Notes: generated by a model not told the origin, from the sequence alone. A stretch of 64,000 nucleotides of DNA from Haliotis asinina (GCF_037392515.1 NC_090291.1:14641001-14705000), one strand, 5' to 3'; positions 47,104 through 59,216 are shown, counted from the stretch's first letter. Made by a program: numbers and translations.

Positions 47104-48091
47104 TTACGTCCCGCTCGTCAAACGTCAGAATAAATTTACAGGTATCAAAGCAGACTCACTCGCTGGGCCACTTGCAATAAATAACCCAAACAAAGCAAAA
47201 ACAGGTAAATCAGTTAATTTAAACAAATAGATGGAATACTAAAAAACACCTAAATATTAGGATGCACGCCCCATTTAAAAAGACAGAGCGCTAAAGTGGC
47301 AAGATTCAAACTCAAAACTATTCAATCGTATTTTACTCGATAAATCAAAATGGTCTCAAAGTCATAATGTGGGTAGTTACAGAATCAAAGCAAAATATTT
47401 TACATGTTTATGTACGATTTATTTAGCAAAGCCAGAAAAATCCCCGACAAACACGGCCGCTTCTCCTCAATACGTGGGTTTGTGAGAGTGAGGGTACTCC
47501 CTGCAAGGCTCACTCCCATTAGTTAACAAGGCATCCTCCCAATTTATGTATTTTTTACTCGATAGGTACGGAAAAGTAATTAGGCGATGTGGGTCATGAC
47601 TGGTTGATTTCTCAGGATTAGGTGAATTGGGTATTGCAGAGTCGATATACTATGATCATAGGGGATTTAGCAACCATGTTGGAGTGAAGGAATGACAAAA
47701 CTCTGTGATAGATTAATGAGTGTCTTTTTCAAGCATTATGAAAATGGGAATGGTACGTAAATTAACACAAAATGCCCTAGACCCACTTGGGAACTTGGGA
47801 GCAGAGAGACGCCACGGTTCAGTGGTTACAGCTATAGGGCCTTCTGTGCGCTCTGCTCAATATATTAAGGGTGGTGATGTAGATGAAGGTTACGCAGGAA
47901 AAGTAGGTGATGTGGGTATACTACGTCAACAGGCAGCTGTGCAGTCAACCAGATAGTTTGTTGTTTTAACCTGTCTGACAATTGTTACGTCTGACCAGGG
48001 AGACAATAACAAGCTGATGTTAACACATGTGATCTAACGATAGTTTTGCGTTCTTTAGCATGTTTTGGAAGGGATGGCCGTGGTGTATCAT

Positions 48092-48235
48092 TTATTCTTT
48101 CATTCATTCACATATGCACTTCTTTCTTTTATTATATCTTTCTCATTCATTCACATATGCACTTCTTTCTTTTATTATTTCTTTCATTCATTCACATTTA
48201 CTTCTTGCTCTTCATTCATTCATTCATTCATTGTA
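48092..48235. repeat. (ATTC)n tract, right arm
   Basis: Mirror of 42701-42840 on the other arm, with 'cattcattcacatatgcact' repeated. Confidence 0.9.
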
Positions 48236-48799
48236 AGATTTCGACTGATACAGTAACCTGGCTGAAGTACTGTTAAACGCAGCCTAAGTTGCGATGGAGA
48301 CGAATCAGGTCACTGTGTGCATTGGAGCATGAGGAGGCGCATACTAATTAGTACAAATGGTAAAGAAAACAAGCGAGTGACCTACCCCTGTTGTAGATAA
48401 TTTCTGGTCTGACAAATAGGAGAATACCCCATAAAACCTCGGACGAAGAAATGCCGGGACGGGCAAACGGGAATTACTAAAAATGGAGACCACACTATTA
48501 AAACGAAACATGCTAAACTGGGTAGGTACACTTAAAACTACTAGGTAGGTACATTTGGTGAATGTCAGTGGAATTGACAAGACATATTTCAATACAGTTT
48601 AAAGATCTCACAACACCGTTTATTAATGTGTCCCAGCATAGTCACTGGAGTTTGGTCAGTCTTGATTAGGGCTTTCACAAACAACTTCAACTTCATAGAT
48701 ATAGGTTGAATTTTGGTATATTTATAGAATACCTAAATTCAAAAGAATCTCAAGGCTTAGTATCCTAAGTGTACTGTATATGTTGCTGGAAGTAAAGGG

Positions 48800-49017
48800 C
48801 TTCAACAACCCATACTTGCCATAAAAGGTGACTATGCTTGTCGTAAGAGGCGACTAACGGGATCGGGTGGTCAGGCTCGCTGACTTGGTTGACACATGTC
48901 ATCAGTTCCCAATTGTGCAGGTCGATGCTCATGCTGTTGATCACTGGATTGTCTGATTATCTACAAACCGCCGGTATATTGCTGGGATATTGCTGAGTGC
49001 GACATAAAACTAAACTC
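48800..49017 (-). mobile_element. R2 dispersed repeat in the right arm
   Basis: Mirror copy of 41866-42125, with a few differences such as a short loss near 48955. Confidence 0.9.
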
Positions 49018-49264
49018 ACGAAATTAAACTGAATTTTCATTAGAATTTCATCTATTTGAAAACCATATGTTTGCAAAATAAGGAAAACGAGCAAACGAAA
49101 ATATTTTCGTCCACGAGAGAGATTAGTCGAATTAAGACCGGAATGATTTCATTTTTTTTGGCCTGATACTTATAAACACACTTTCATTCATAAATTTACA
49201 ACCTCCAAGACAATAAAAAAAAACTATGAAAAGTTAAGTGGAAATCCAGATTCTTGTACTTGTT

Positions 49265-50465
49265 ACAAATTAGCAGAATTAAGTCAAAATGAGTTGAATT
49301 TTGTGCCATGATACATATAAATATATCCTCATTCATTTACAAAATCCAAAACACAGGAAAAGATGTATTTTGAGTAAAAGTGATTATTCTGGCATATTTT
49401 TTAAAAATCTTCCTGAACTCGCAAAAGTAAGTCAAAATCAGTTGAATTTTGTGTCATGATACTCACAATGGCACTTTCATACATTTACATCCTCCAAAAC
49501 ATTAGAAAAGATGTATTTGGAGTGAAAAGGAAATATTCTCGCTCATGGGCCCAATGTTTTTCGCCCATGGGCGAGATGTTTTTGAAAATCGGTCTTAATT
49601 AGCAGAATTAAGTCACAATGAGTTGGATTTTGTGCCATGATACTCATAAATATATCCTCATTCATTTACAACCTCCAAACCACAGGAAAAGATGTATTTT
49701 GAGTGAAGGCAAATATTCTCGCCCATGGGCCAAAATGTCTTTCTCCCATGGGCGAGAGTTTTCAAAATTGCTCTCATTTAGAGGAATTAAGTCAAAATTT
49801 CTGTCATGTACTTTCATTCATTTACATCCTCCAAATACTGGAAAAGATGTGTTTGGGGTAAAAGGAAATATTCTCGCCCATGGGGCAAAATGTTTTTCGC
49901 CCATGGGTGAGATTTTGTTAAATAGCTCTAAATTAACGGAATTAATTCAAAATGAGTTGAATTTTGTGACATGATACTTATGAACATACTGTCATCCATT
50001 CACAACCTCCAAAACTTGGGAAAAGGTGTATCTTGAGTAAAAGTAAATATTCTCACCCATGGGCCAAATGGTTTTCGCCCATGGGCGAGGCTTTTTGAGA
50101 ATAAATCACTCTTAATTAGCCGAATTAAGTCAAAATAAGCTTAATTTCGTGTCAAGACAATAATAAATACACGTTCATTCATTGAAAAACTGCAAAGCCT
50201 GGAACAAAACAACATGTAGTTTCAATATGTTTTTCACCCATGGGCGAGCGTTTTTAAATTCGCTGTCAGTTAGCAGAGTCAAGTCACAACAAGCTGAAAT
50301 TTGTGTCATGATACTTATTAACATTTTTTCATTCATTTACAACCTCCAAAACATTTATTCTGGATGAAATGAAACACTTTCGCCCATGGGCCTGCCCATG
50401 GGCCTGCCCATGGGCCTCCCCATTGGCCACTGTTCGCCTATGGGCGTGCCCATGGGCGAGCGAGT
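49265..50465. repeat. ~180-bp palindrome satellite, right arm
   Basis: Inverted counterpart of 40370-41630. The innermost palindrome-bearing unit of the left arm is missing here. At the outer end the palindrome is multiplied in short tandem ('cccatgggcctg' three times at about 50390-50420). Confidence 0.9.
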
Positions 50466-51471
50466 TTAAATTTTGAGTTTTCGAAAACATTTTTTTTCAT
50501 TTTTTCATCCTTAGCACACATACATAACAGCTGCCTGTTTAATTTTGCGCAATCGCTTGTGAGAGAGTGGCCACAGTGCTGAGAGTTTCTGGACTTTTGT
50601 GAGTCCAGAATTAAATTGTGACGTGTTCCAACCAAAGTAAGCAAAATGACTATTCAGAGGCATATACACAAACTCAAGTACAGAAAATGACTTGTTAGAA
50701 AGAAATTAACGGTAAGTTCTCTGAACAGATTTTAGAAGAATGGCATGGTGTCGGACATGTTTGCATTGGAAAACTGAAACAAATTGGTGAAAAGTAATTT
50801 TAGTGGTGGGAGTTAAGTGGTCCTTGGAAAAAATAAGAAAATTTATGTGTGGAGAACACCTGGAGAGGAGTATAGACCCTCTTGTGCTGGCATCAGGTGC
50901 GCTGATTTCCAGCAGAGGTGGACTGTCTGTGATGATTTGGGGGTGTATTTCCTTTCATGGAGCTGGTACACTGGTTCAAATTGATGGAACTATCAACAGT
51001 GAGCAGTATGTTTCTATTTTAAACACTTCCAAAATGATGATTATCTTTTCCAAGATGACAATGCTCCATGTCACGAATTTTCACTAGAGAATGGAAAACA
51101 ACCAACAATATCAAGTGTTTACCATGGCCATCACAATCACCAGACTTGAACATTATTGAAAATTTGTGGTTATTGGTCAAAAACAGGTTGCAGCGAGGTC
51201 CACACCATCAAAACAAAAGAGGAACGTTTTCAGCAGACTTTCAGGATTTGACAAGCCATCCTTCTCCATCATATTCAGGCACTGTATCTGTCGATTCCAC
51301 GAAGGATAAGAGCTGTGAGGACTAATAAGGGTCATATCACTAAATATTAACCAACCAAACTTTCTTGTGTAGGGTAAGTAATCCTTATTTTTCACTTTTC
51401 TTAAGCCCTCTGCAAAAATTGCCCCCAAACATGGCTGCCATTTTATGACATAATTATGGCACATGACTGTA

Positions 51472-51994
51472 GATATCCTTACATGAATAAAAGCTATTTA
51501 AATACCGAATTTGACATGCGCCGTTCAACCAGTGTGGCTATAGCAAGTGATAAAACAAGAAATGATAATGATATCGCTATGATGTTGGTACAGTTCATGT
51601 TAGGGATGTCGCATTATTCTGGCAAAAAGTTATTTAGGGCTTCAGTACGTCCTTGGCCTTTTTGTACCTTATTCAGTTGTGATGTGAATACATTAAAGGC
51701 GAATTGAGTGGAAGACGTAAATAGAATTCCCATCTTTTGTGTAAACTGCATCATATATGTCACCGCACATCACCAGCTTTGTGTGTTGTGTTTATTAATA
51801 TGTATTCTTCCTTCATTCGTCCTTCATACACCCTCTAAACATCTGTTATGTGGCTTTTATTCCAGGAATTATGGGCCCCTCATAACTCAAACACTTTTCA
51901 AAACAACATGAAACATCCTCCCAAATCTCTCTCTCACTCTCTCTCTACTCACCCCTCTCTCTACCCCACCCCTCTCTCTGTCTCTATCTCTGTT

Positions 51995-52025
<31 letters not shown>

Positions 52026-52082
52026 CTCTGTCCCCCCCCCCCTCTCTCTCTGTCTCCCATCTACTCCCACGTGTCTTAGTCT
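51472..52082. repeat. Intergenic with CT-rich tract
   Basis: No gene recognised at 51472-51920. From 51925 to 52050 a (CT)n-rich tract precedes the minisatellite. Confidence 0.75.
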
Positions 52083-52710
52083 GTTCGTGTCAGGTACCTT
52101 CTACTGTGCACCTCACCAGGATAATATTGGACACCTTCTCTCGTGTGTCTTAGTCTGTACGTATCAGGTACCTTCTATTGTACACCTCACCAGGATAATA
52201 TTGGACACCTTCTCTCATGTGTCTTAGTCTGTTCGTATCAGGTACCTTCTATTGTGCTCCTCACCAGGATAACATTGGACACCTACTCCCATGTGTCTTA
52301 GTCTGTTCGTATCAGGTACCTTCTATTGCGCACCTCACCAGGATAATATTGGACGCCCACTCCCATGTGTCTTAGTCTGTTCGTATCAGGTACCCATTAT
52401 TGTGCTCCTCACCAGGGTAATATTTACACCCGCTGTCACGTGTCTTACTGTGTTCATATCAGGTACCCTCTGTCCTGCACCTTGTTAGAATAATTAAAAG
52501 ACATCTACTGTCATTTGTATAATCTGTCTGTTTGTATCAGGAACACTCTATCCCGCACCTCACCAGGGTAATAATAGACATCTACTGTCATTTGAATTTC
52601 CTCGCATCAGGTACCAGTTACCCTGCATCTACCAGGATAACATTGAACAGCTACTGGCTTTTTTTCAAATCTCATACATGTATCAGGTTCCCTCAACATT
52701 GTACCTCACC
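52083..52710. repeat. 74-bp minisatellite
   Basis: cctcaccagg recurs at 52111, 52185, 52259, 52333 and 52407, an exact 74-bp period. Later copies to about 52710 decay. Each unit holds 'gtgtcttagtctgttcgtat' and caggtacc. Confidence 0.92.
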
Positions 52711-53432
52711 AGGATACTGACACTTACCACCATTCGTTTGAGAGTGCTCGTAGTTTTCATCTTCATCATGTTCACATCGATGCTAAAACACTATATTTCG
52801 ATTAAACGTATTGTTGCCTGCAATGCATACATCGATACGATGGGGCACTTTTTTCCTGAATTTATGAACATCAACAATCGCCGAACCCCCCGCAGCTGGT
52901 AACATGCATTTATGCAGAACATGACAAGGCATATGTTATTCATAACTCCAAAAAGGGTCACTTATGATGTGGAAACACCAACACAGAATCCACATTGCAC
53001 TTACAAATACACACGGATGATGACTCTTTTAAATAGTAACAAACCACGTTGACTGGCGTAGTGTACATAGGTGTCCGCCCTAACTGTGGATCATGACTTG
53101 TGGTTGTATGACACATGCCTGCCTGGCTGTCTGGCAGGTTGCCAACATAGTTGTACATTTATCCCCATTCATTGAACGGGGGCAGTCCTATCACCTTCAC
53201 TCGTGATGTCAGTTCAACCTGAACATGCACCGAAAATGGTTTTGCAAACTCGTTTACATTCATGAGTTAACTTGAAAAACCATATTCCTGAGGAAAGGTT
53301 GTTATTATCATATTCGTGAAAACCCCTCTTGTCCTCGATATTTTAATGTGTAAAGGGTTGTTTTCACATTTTATCAGACAAAACACTGTTAATGATCGCG
53401 ACAACTTTTAGCATTCCTTATACATAGATCAC
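52711..53432. other. Intergenic, nothing recognised
   Basis: No convincing gene or repeat. Confidence 0.45.
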
Positions 53433-53639
53433 TTAGCGATATGGTATCCAGGTTAATCCCATCGACTTTGAATTTTGATAGCCAAATTTGTTGAGGAACC
53501 AGTCATCGGAGTGCATAGCTCGACAGAGAGTTGCGTCCCTTGAGAAAGCCAGGAACCTGTTGTCATGAATCATAGTGTCTAAAGGTACCGGTAAACGTTT
53601 AACAGCCTCTTCAGTTCTGGCTTTCCTCAAACACCTCAA
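53433..53639 (-). CDS. Candidate terminal exon, unknown protein
   Basis: A - strand frame of about 68 codons ends at 53433. It contains 'LDTMIHDNRFLAFSRDATLC', RAMHSDDWFLNKFGY and a WIPYR end, a balanced composition unlike the surrounding repeat frames. Just upstream on that strand is a pyrimidine-rich stretch ending in AG ('cttcacttctgtttgag') that could be an acceptor. No partner exon and no known domain were recognised. It may be a piece of a larger gene, a retrocopy fragment or chance. Confidence 0.25.
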   Translation of the reverse strand: MRCLRKARTEEAVKRLPVPLDTMIHDNRFLAFSRDATLCRAMHSDDWFLNKFGYQNSKSMGLTWIPYR

Positions 53640-53659
53640 ACAGAAGTGAAGACATGGAC

Positions 53660-53750
53660 CTGTCTGAAGTCCATCTTAGGTGTCCCCCGTCATGATATTA
53701 ATGGAATATAGCTGAAATCGGAATAAACACTGTCTCTCACCAAGTCACGT
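53660..53750 (+). mobile_element. tRNA-SINE 3' fragment
   Basis: 'aggtgtcccccgtcatgata' and 'ggaatatagctgaaatcgg' match the SINE body; the tail is degenerate. Confidence 0.55.
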
Positions 53751-54105
53751 TACATTAATGAGAATTCGTGATCAAATGTAGGTCAAAGTCCGGTTAGGTG
53801 TGATTTCAGTTTGATTCCGACTTGCATGATATTCACCAAAGCCATGTCGCAAAACTACACTACACTACTAAGAACGTTCTGAGTGACAAAAGTAATGTTT
53901 GGTATATGACCGTGTTTGTCAATTCAGTGATACCTTGATATGATTAGATCCAGTTGTGGATGGATGTTTGATTTGTGTCCAGCATTTTAAATGATCGTTT
54001 TACATGCCTATGATGAAATTCGCCTGCCTGATTCCTTAACGTGATTGTGTGCCTGATTTATGATTCTCGTGACAAAACAGTAAATGCAGAAGTACATGGT
54101 CAACA

Positions 54106-54260
54106 GACATATTTCGATAAATTTGTCATAAACAATCATATGTTGATAAATTTGTCATAAACAGTCATATTTTGATAAATTTGTCATGAACTGTCATTTT
54201 ATTTATAAAGTTATATTTTAATGTATTTGTCATAAACATTTATATTTTAATAACATTTAT
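54106..54260. repeat. 29-bp tandem repeat
   Basis: ttgtcat recurs at 54123, 54152 and 54181 within 'gataaatttgtcataaacag' units, degenerating to about 54260. Confidence 0.8.
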
Positions 54261-54344
54261 TAAAATTCCTAATTTAAGTTTCATGTATAAGTACATTAAA
54301 TTATTTTTATTCATGCTTTATTAACACATCTGGATTAGGAAGAT

Positions 54345-54490
54345 CAGGTGGTTAGGCTCGCTGACTTTGTTCACACATGTCATCCTACCCTAGTTGCGTA
54401 GATCGATGTTCTTACTTTTGATCACTGGATTTCTTGTTGACACTCGATTATTGACAGACCATATAGATTAACCAATACTCAGTGCTACGC
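54345..54490 (-). mobile_element. R2 dispersed repeat, partial
   Basis: Reverse orientation, 'ggctcgctgactttgttcac' through 'gatcactggatttcttgttg' to 'ctcagtgctacgctaaac'. Confidence 0.75.
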
Positions 54491-54884
54491 TAAACAAACA
54501 ACCACACAAACGTAGAGCGACACATAAATCTGCCTTTCATCTCAGTATCATACAAATTTAACATACAAACAAATGCCTTCAACCCTTAGATTATACACTG
54601 TCTGATATGCATGACAATTACATCTCACTGTAAAAACGTTGACACGTTGAGTCAAAGTATCTCTGTCGAAACAGACACGCACATGCTCCTGTTGTTATAT
54701 TTTGTTACCTAGCTATATTTTTAGATTTCTGTATCTGATCCTGGGGAAACCCAAATATACATGAAAACTTTCCGTAATAGCAGAGGAAAACTCCACAGCG
54801 AATACCCGCAAGGGAGCATTGATACCCCTGAGTGTATCTCTCGCGTGTGGCTGGTTGTTCATTAAAGCGTTCGTCGAGCCGACG

Positions 54885-55015
54885 ACCCTGGTACAATCTC
54901 TGAAGTCTATTTATGGTGTCCCGACTCGCGAAATTGCTAGAATGTTGCTTAAAGCGGCGTAAAAATAAACTCCATTCACTCACTCAATCAATCAATCAAT
55001 CAATCACTCACTGCC
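54885..55015 (+). mobile_element. tRNA-SINE 3' part with (AATC)n tail
   Basis: 'gaccctggtacaatctctga', 'gctagaatgttgcttaaagc' and ggcgtaaaa, followed by cactcactcaatcaatcaatc repeats. Confidence 0.75.
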
Positions 55016-55274
55016 AGGGGCATCTGTCCCAGATCACCAGGCCATTTTGAACTTTGTCTTCTACATATTTTTAGACTAGTTGTTATCAAAAGTTGTTTAC
55101 AGGTGTCTGAATTTATCATGTCTGTGTGAATGTGTGGTTGCATCACGCTTCACATGCCTTGTAAAGAGGGTAAAGAATAAACACAACAGTACACATAACC
55201 TAGAAAAACAATTTTAAGAAGCGAAGAGCTTACGACCCCCTAAATGTACTGTGTTTAATGACTGCCTGGTTGGT

Positions 55275-56072
55275 TGTTTTTACGTCGCACTCAGCAATAT
55301 CCCAGCTGTGTGCCGGCGGTCAGTAAGTAATCGAGTCTGGACCAGACAATCCAGTGATCAACAGCAACCCAATTGTGATACGATGACGTGTCATCCAAGT
55401 AAGCAAATCTGACCACAACTCGTCCCTGTAATGAGGGTTGCTGACGACTAACCCGGATCTTCACGGGCGGGTGAAAGATTTTAGTTTTACGCCGCACACA
55501 GCAATATTCCAGCTATATCGCGGCGGTCTGTAAATAATCGAGTCTGGACCAGACAATATAGTCACCAACAGCATGAGCGTCGATCTGCACAATTGGGAAC
55601 CGATGACATGTGCCAACAGCGAGACTGACCACCCGATCCCATCACCCGACAAACATAGTCGCCTTTTATGGCAAGCATGGGTTGCTGAAGGCCTATTCTA
55701 CCCCGCATCTTCACGAGAGTGTCTATTGAGTATTTAATGATTCTACTAGTATCCCAGACCCAATGTTACAGGGTCCTGCTGAAGTCTGCAATGGTTTGGC
55801 GAGTGTAGATTGCATCAGTGAATGAGTGAGTGAGTTTAGTTTTACGCCGCATTCAGCATTATTCCAACTATATTATGGCGATCTGTAAATACTATCAGAC
55901 AATCCATTCATCAACAACATGAGCATCGATCTACGCAAATGGGAACCGATGATGTGTCAATTAAGTCAGCGAGTTTGACCTACCGATCACGTTAGTCGCA
56001 TTTTATGACAAGCATAGTCGCTTTTTGTGGCAAGCGTGGGGTCTATTCTATCCTGGATCTTCAAGGGCACTA
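55275..56072 (+). mobile_element. Cluster of three R2 repeats, same orientation
   Basis: Copies at about 55275-55470, 55480-55722 and 55826-56072, each starting near 'tttacg(c/t)cgca' and ending near 'ggatcttcacgggc'. They differ from one another by many changes, so they are separate insertions, or very old duplicates, rather than a recent array. Confidence 0.9.
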
Positions 56073-56219
56073 AATTGCCTGAGCGTTCACATAGAAATTA
56101 TAGATCGTTCTGAGCTTCACAAGGATTTTGTAAACTGAAAAACATGTTTGGGTATATTTTCGTTTGTTAAAAACTACACGAAGTTCTTCCGAAGAGTTAA
56201 CTGCCCTTGATGTTGAGGT

Positions 56220-56930
56220 CATGGCCGCTTGGTGTTCGGATGAGATTGATGAGAATTTAAGATTCAGGCAGCGAGAAAGGGGAAGAATGGGTGAATCATC
56301 AGATAGTCACTCATGAATAGAAAAGTACACGTGTTTTATATTCTACTTCTCCGGTTCAAGGTCAGATGTTAAGTTCCTGTGAGGGAAGAAGATGGTTGTG
56401 ATAAGACCTTTGGTTTTATGTCAAAGATATAATTATTCATGGGATCACTTAAGTTAGCTTTTGTGAATGGTTTTAGGGAAGTGTGAAGGGGTCATTTGGT
56501 TAAAATGTCTGGTGGGATAATCAGATATAGGCGTTTAGGAAATTTACACGGTTTCTTGTATGTCGGGACTAGGATGAATGTGGCCATTTTCGGTGTTCAG
56601 ATGGGGTTGGGTGGGGTGCGGGGTAGGGTGGGGGAGGTGTGAGAGATGTATAATCTACACTATGATCGAAAAGCGTTATGTCGACGTTGAAGGAAAGTTC
56701 GAGATATCCGAGATTCAACGATATAATTTGTTCAGGGGATCACTTGAGTTAGCCTTTGTGAATGGTTTTAGGAAAGGGGAAAGTCATATATCGTTGTTTT
56801 TAAACCCATTACATTTGACACAACGGATAGCATTAATATTAGCCCCGTCAGAGGTAGTTTTAAGGTTATTCGGACAATGTAACACAATTACGTATGACCT
56901 TAGTGTTTCACCATAAAATGTTAACAGTTA
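56220..56930 (+). repeat. ~290-bp diverged tandem duplication with short open frame
   Basis: 'gatcacttaagttagctttt' plus gtgaatggttttaggg (about 56443) recurs about 293 bp later (about 56736). The second copy carries an open frame to 56915 with 'EGKFEISEIQRYNLFRGSLE' and 'LAFVNGFRKGESHISLF', of unknown family. It may be coding debris; confidence that it is a gene is low. Confidence 0.45.
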
Positions 56931-57850
56931 AAATTAAAATTATAATTATTGCGCTGCGACATTGATCACCAACATAGTCGAAGGTAAAACGAAATTATGT
57001 CTAGAAAACTTTAAGTCTTAGCAGTTGTAATATCTTCAATGATATCTTCATGTTGGTGTCAGTCTAATAAGTGTGCTGTGCTACAGACTTGTTCCAAAGT
57101 ATTCGGCACTTGATATCATTGCCACAGACTTTCCTGTTAAGTTAGTGTAGCATAAATAATTTTCTAGTGTTTGATTTTCGTAAGATCTAAGTCAAATTTT
57201 GCACATTTGTGAGGAATCATCTTACCTACAATCATATACTTTCTGTTACATTTCCGCTGCTTATTTATCGTATGGCAACTGTTTAACCAACACATTTACA
57301 GTGCCGTGAACTCCTTTCAACATGGCGGCATATGGCATTGTGAATCATTGAACCACACGAAAGCTGATAAATGTGATGTCATTAGTTAAATAGTGGTCGG
57401 AGGATTGAACTGAAATTGTGTGCACAAAGTAGAAATGATTTCAAATTTGCCTGACAAACTGGACGGACAACCATCCTAAACTCACTTCATGAAAATTATT
57501 TATGCCACGCTGAAATAACAAGTAAAGCCTATGGAAATGATGTGAAGTGACGCATACTTTTGGCGCGGGTCTACATTTTGTTTCACGGCATTTATTAGCT
57601 ATGCAGAGTTGTGTCCCTTGTGCACGTAAGGAACCTATGATCGCGAGTTAAAATCACTCTTTGCTGATTACCTTTCTAGGGTTTTCGTTGTTGGAGATCT
57701 ACAGCCTATTTTTATATTGTTTTGTCCAGATAGTGATATTTATTTTCACTTTCCACACTAGTCTTAATGATAATTGTGATATTCTAGTTGTTTTACTGTC
57801 CTTCGTTGACAGGTTTTATAATGTACATATGGTCGTTTTCATTGTTGAAT
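56931..57850. other. Intergenic, nothing recognised
   Basis: AT-rich sequence without a recognised gene or repeat. Confidence 0.45.
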
Positions 57851-57854
57851 GTTC

Positions 57855-58076
57855 TCGTCACGATATGGCTGAAATATTGCCGATGTGACGTTAAATATTA
57901 ACTCACTCACTCACTCTAGGGTTTTCAGAACTGTGTGCTCGTGGATTTTGCAATATTGAACTGCCGAAGAACTCACATTCTAATCTAGTCACTAATCTAC
58001 TCACTCACTTACTCACTCACTCACTCATTCACTCACTCACTCACTCATTCACTCACTCACTCACTCACTCACACAC
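57855..58076 (+). repeat. SINE tail fragment and (CACT)n tract
   Basis: 'gatatggctgaaatattgcc' and taactcactcactcac are a SINE 3' end (57855-57918). A second run of cactcactcatt repeats fills 57999-58076. Confidence 0.8.
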
Positions 58077-58946
58077 TGATTTCATGTATTCCTTCCGATG
58101 ATTTGTTTGGAGCGGGTCAACATTGTGACAGTACATACAGACAGCGGTCCGCACGAGATTGCGTGCGTGTGTGCCATCCAACGTGTGAATACCTCATTGA
58201 GATACATCCATTGCGCATGGAAATGAATAATACAGCTTGTTCATGAAATTGTGAAACATTGTTCATGGTGACGGTGAGTACGTGTTAATAATTATGAAAA
58301 TTGCCAGTCGTCACAGCTGATTATAATCACTGTACTTACTTTGAAAGTCAGATGTCTGCTGTCCTACAAATTTATTATTTTCCATGCGTGACTAAATGGT
58401 ATATGTGTACGACAAATCATTACCTCGCCCACCGTCCTCTTTGACCGGGTCAGCCTGGGTCAGAGACACAGGACGCATGTCCTGGGGTTTATAATAAACA
58501 CCATCGTCACTCCTCTCACCCCCGCCAATGAAACTGCGATGGTGTTGTTAAGTAGGTACGGCTGTGATACCATACACAGCAAACAGAAAAATGTACCGAC
58601 AAGGAGACCTGGGACATAATATATGGTCAATTGCCGTTGTAAACCGCCTGCGTACTGCCATATCGCCATTGACGCGGATCTCGTGTTAATTTTGCGTAGG
58701 ATGTAGGCATATCTACATATCTATATTACCAATTGCGTTTTATGACTTGCAAGTTGAAAATGGTTGTCTTTATCTGCAGACTTTATAGCGGCGTGAGTTA
58801 GAATCTACGATGGGCAACTGGTGACACATTGGTAGTATAAATACATGCTTTAAATTTCTTGTTACCTCGATTAATTGTGTATTTTCTCGAGTTCTTACTT
58901 CGAACATGTTTCCGTTGCATCAATATTTGTGACGCTTGTTCGAATA

Positions 58947-59070
58947 TAGACAGACAGATCAGACAGACAGACAGACAGGCAGACAGATAGAGAGATAGAT
59001 AGGTAGATAGATAGTTAGTGATTCGTAAAAGTGTATGTATTCATATATGAGTTGTACGTTACATATAAGG

Positions 59071-59102
<32 letters not shown>

Positions 59103-59129
59103 TGTATGTATGTATGTATGTGTGTGTGT

Positions 59130-59213
<84 letters not shown>

Positions 59214-59216
59214 GTT
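58947..59216. repeat. Compound microsatellite
   Basis: (AGAC)n and (ATAG)n at 58947-59018, (ATGT)n at 59071-59120, then about 48 tg units to 59216. The Cys-Val and Thr-His open frames here are artefacts. Confidence 0.97.

Larger units (their letters stand above)
40205..50627. mobile_element. 10.4-kb foldback element with long inverted arms
   Basis: Left arm 40205 to about 43587 and right arm about 47104 to 50627 are inverted copies with high identity over most of their length. Both ends start AACACGTCACAATTTAA. The flanks share CCAA (40201-40204 and 50628-50631). Removing the element plus one CCAA makes the Tc1 coding sequence continuous, which supports a 4-bp target duplication. Each arm contains, from the outside in, a small hairpin (ctggact/agtccag), the palindrome satellite, an R2 repeat, a shared single-copy part and a (GAAT)n tract. 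About 385 bp at 47405-47790 in the right arm are replaced by about 150 other bases in the left (43140-43290). No transposase was recognised, so it may be non-autonomous. The superfamily is unknown. Confidence 0.88.
39704..51469 (+). mobile_element. Tc1/mariner-type transposon split by a foldback element
   Basis: The ends are inverted repeats bearing GTGCCATAATTATGTCAT. The left begins cagtgatgtgcc after a TA (39702-39703) and the right ends ggcacatgactg before TA (51470-51471), the usual Tc1 target. The left remnant (39704-40204) encodes the start of a transposase: MPKRRSRLSEVV, 'LSGFKQSDIADAVQRDQSTI' and 'SLEDITSIVNERLP'. The right remnant (50632-51469) encodes the rest: 'MTIQRHIHKLKYRK', 'GGLSVMIWGCISFHGAGTLV', QDDNAPCH and 'WPSQSPDLNIIENLWLLVKN'. 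Without the insert it would be about 1.35 kb, a normal Tc1 size. Several stops and frame changes show that it is dead. Confidence 0.9.

Noticed and set aside
40857-49974. Two matching 118-aa open frames
   Set aside because: Both lie in the palindrome satellite and are mirror copies of the same repeat; their composition follows the repeat.
58460-58669. 69-aa hydrophobic open frame on the - strand
   Set aside because: No start context, splice support or family likeness; probably chance.
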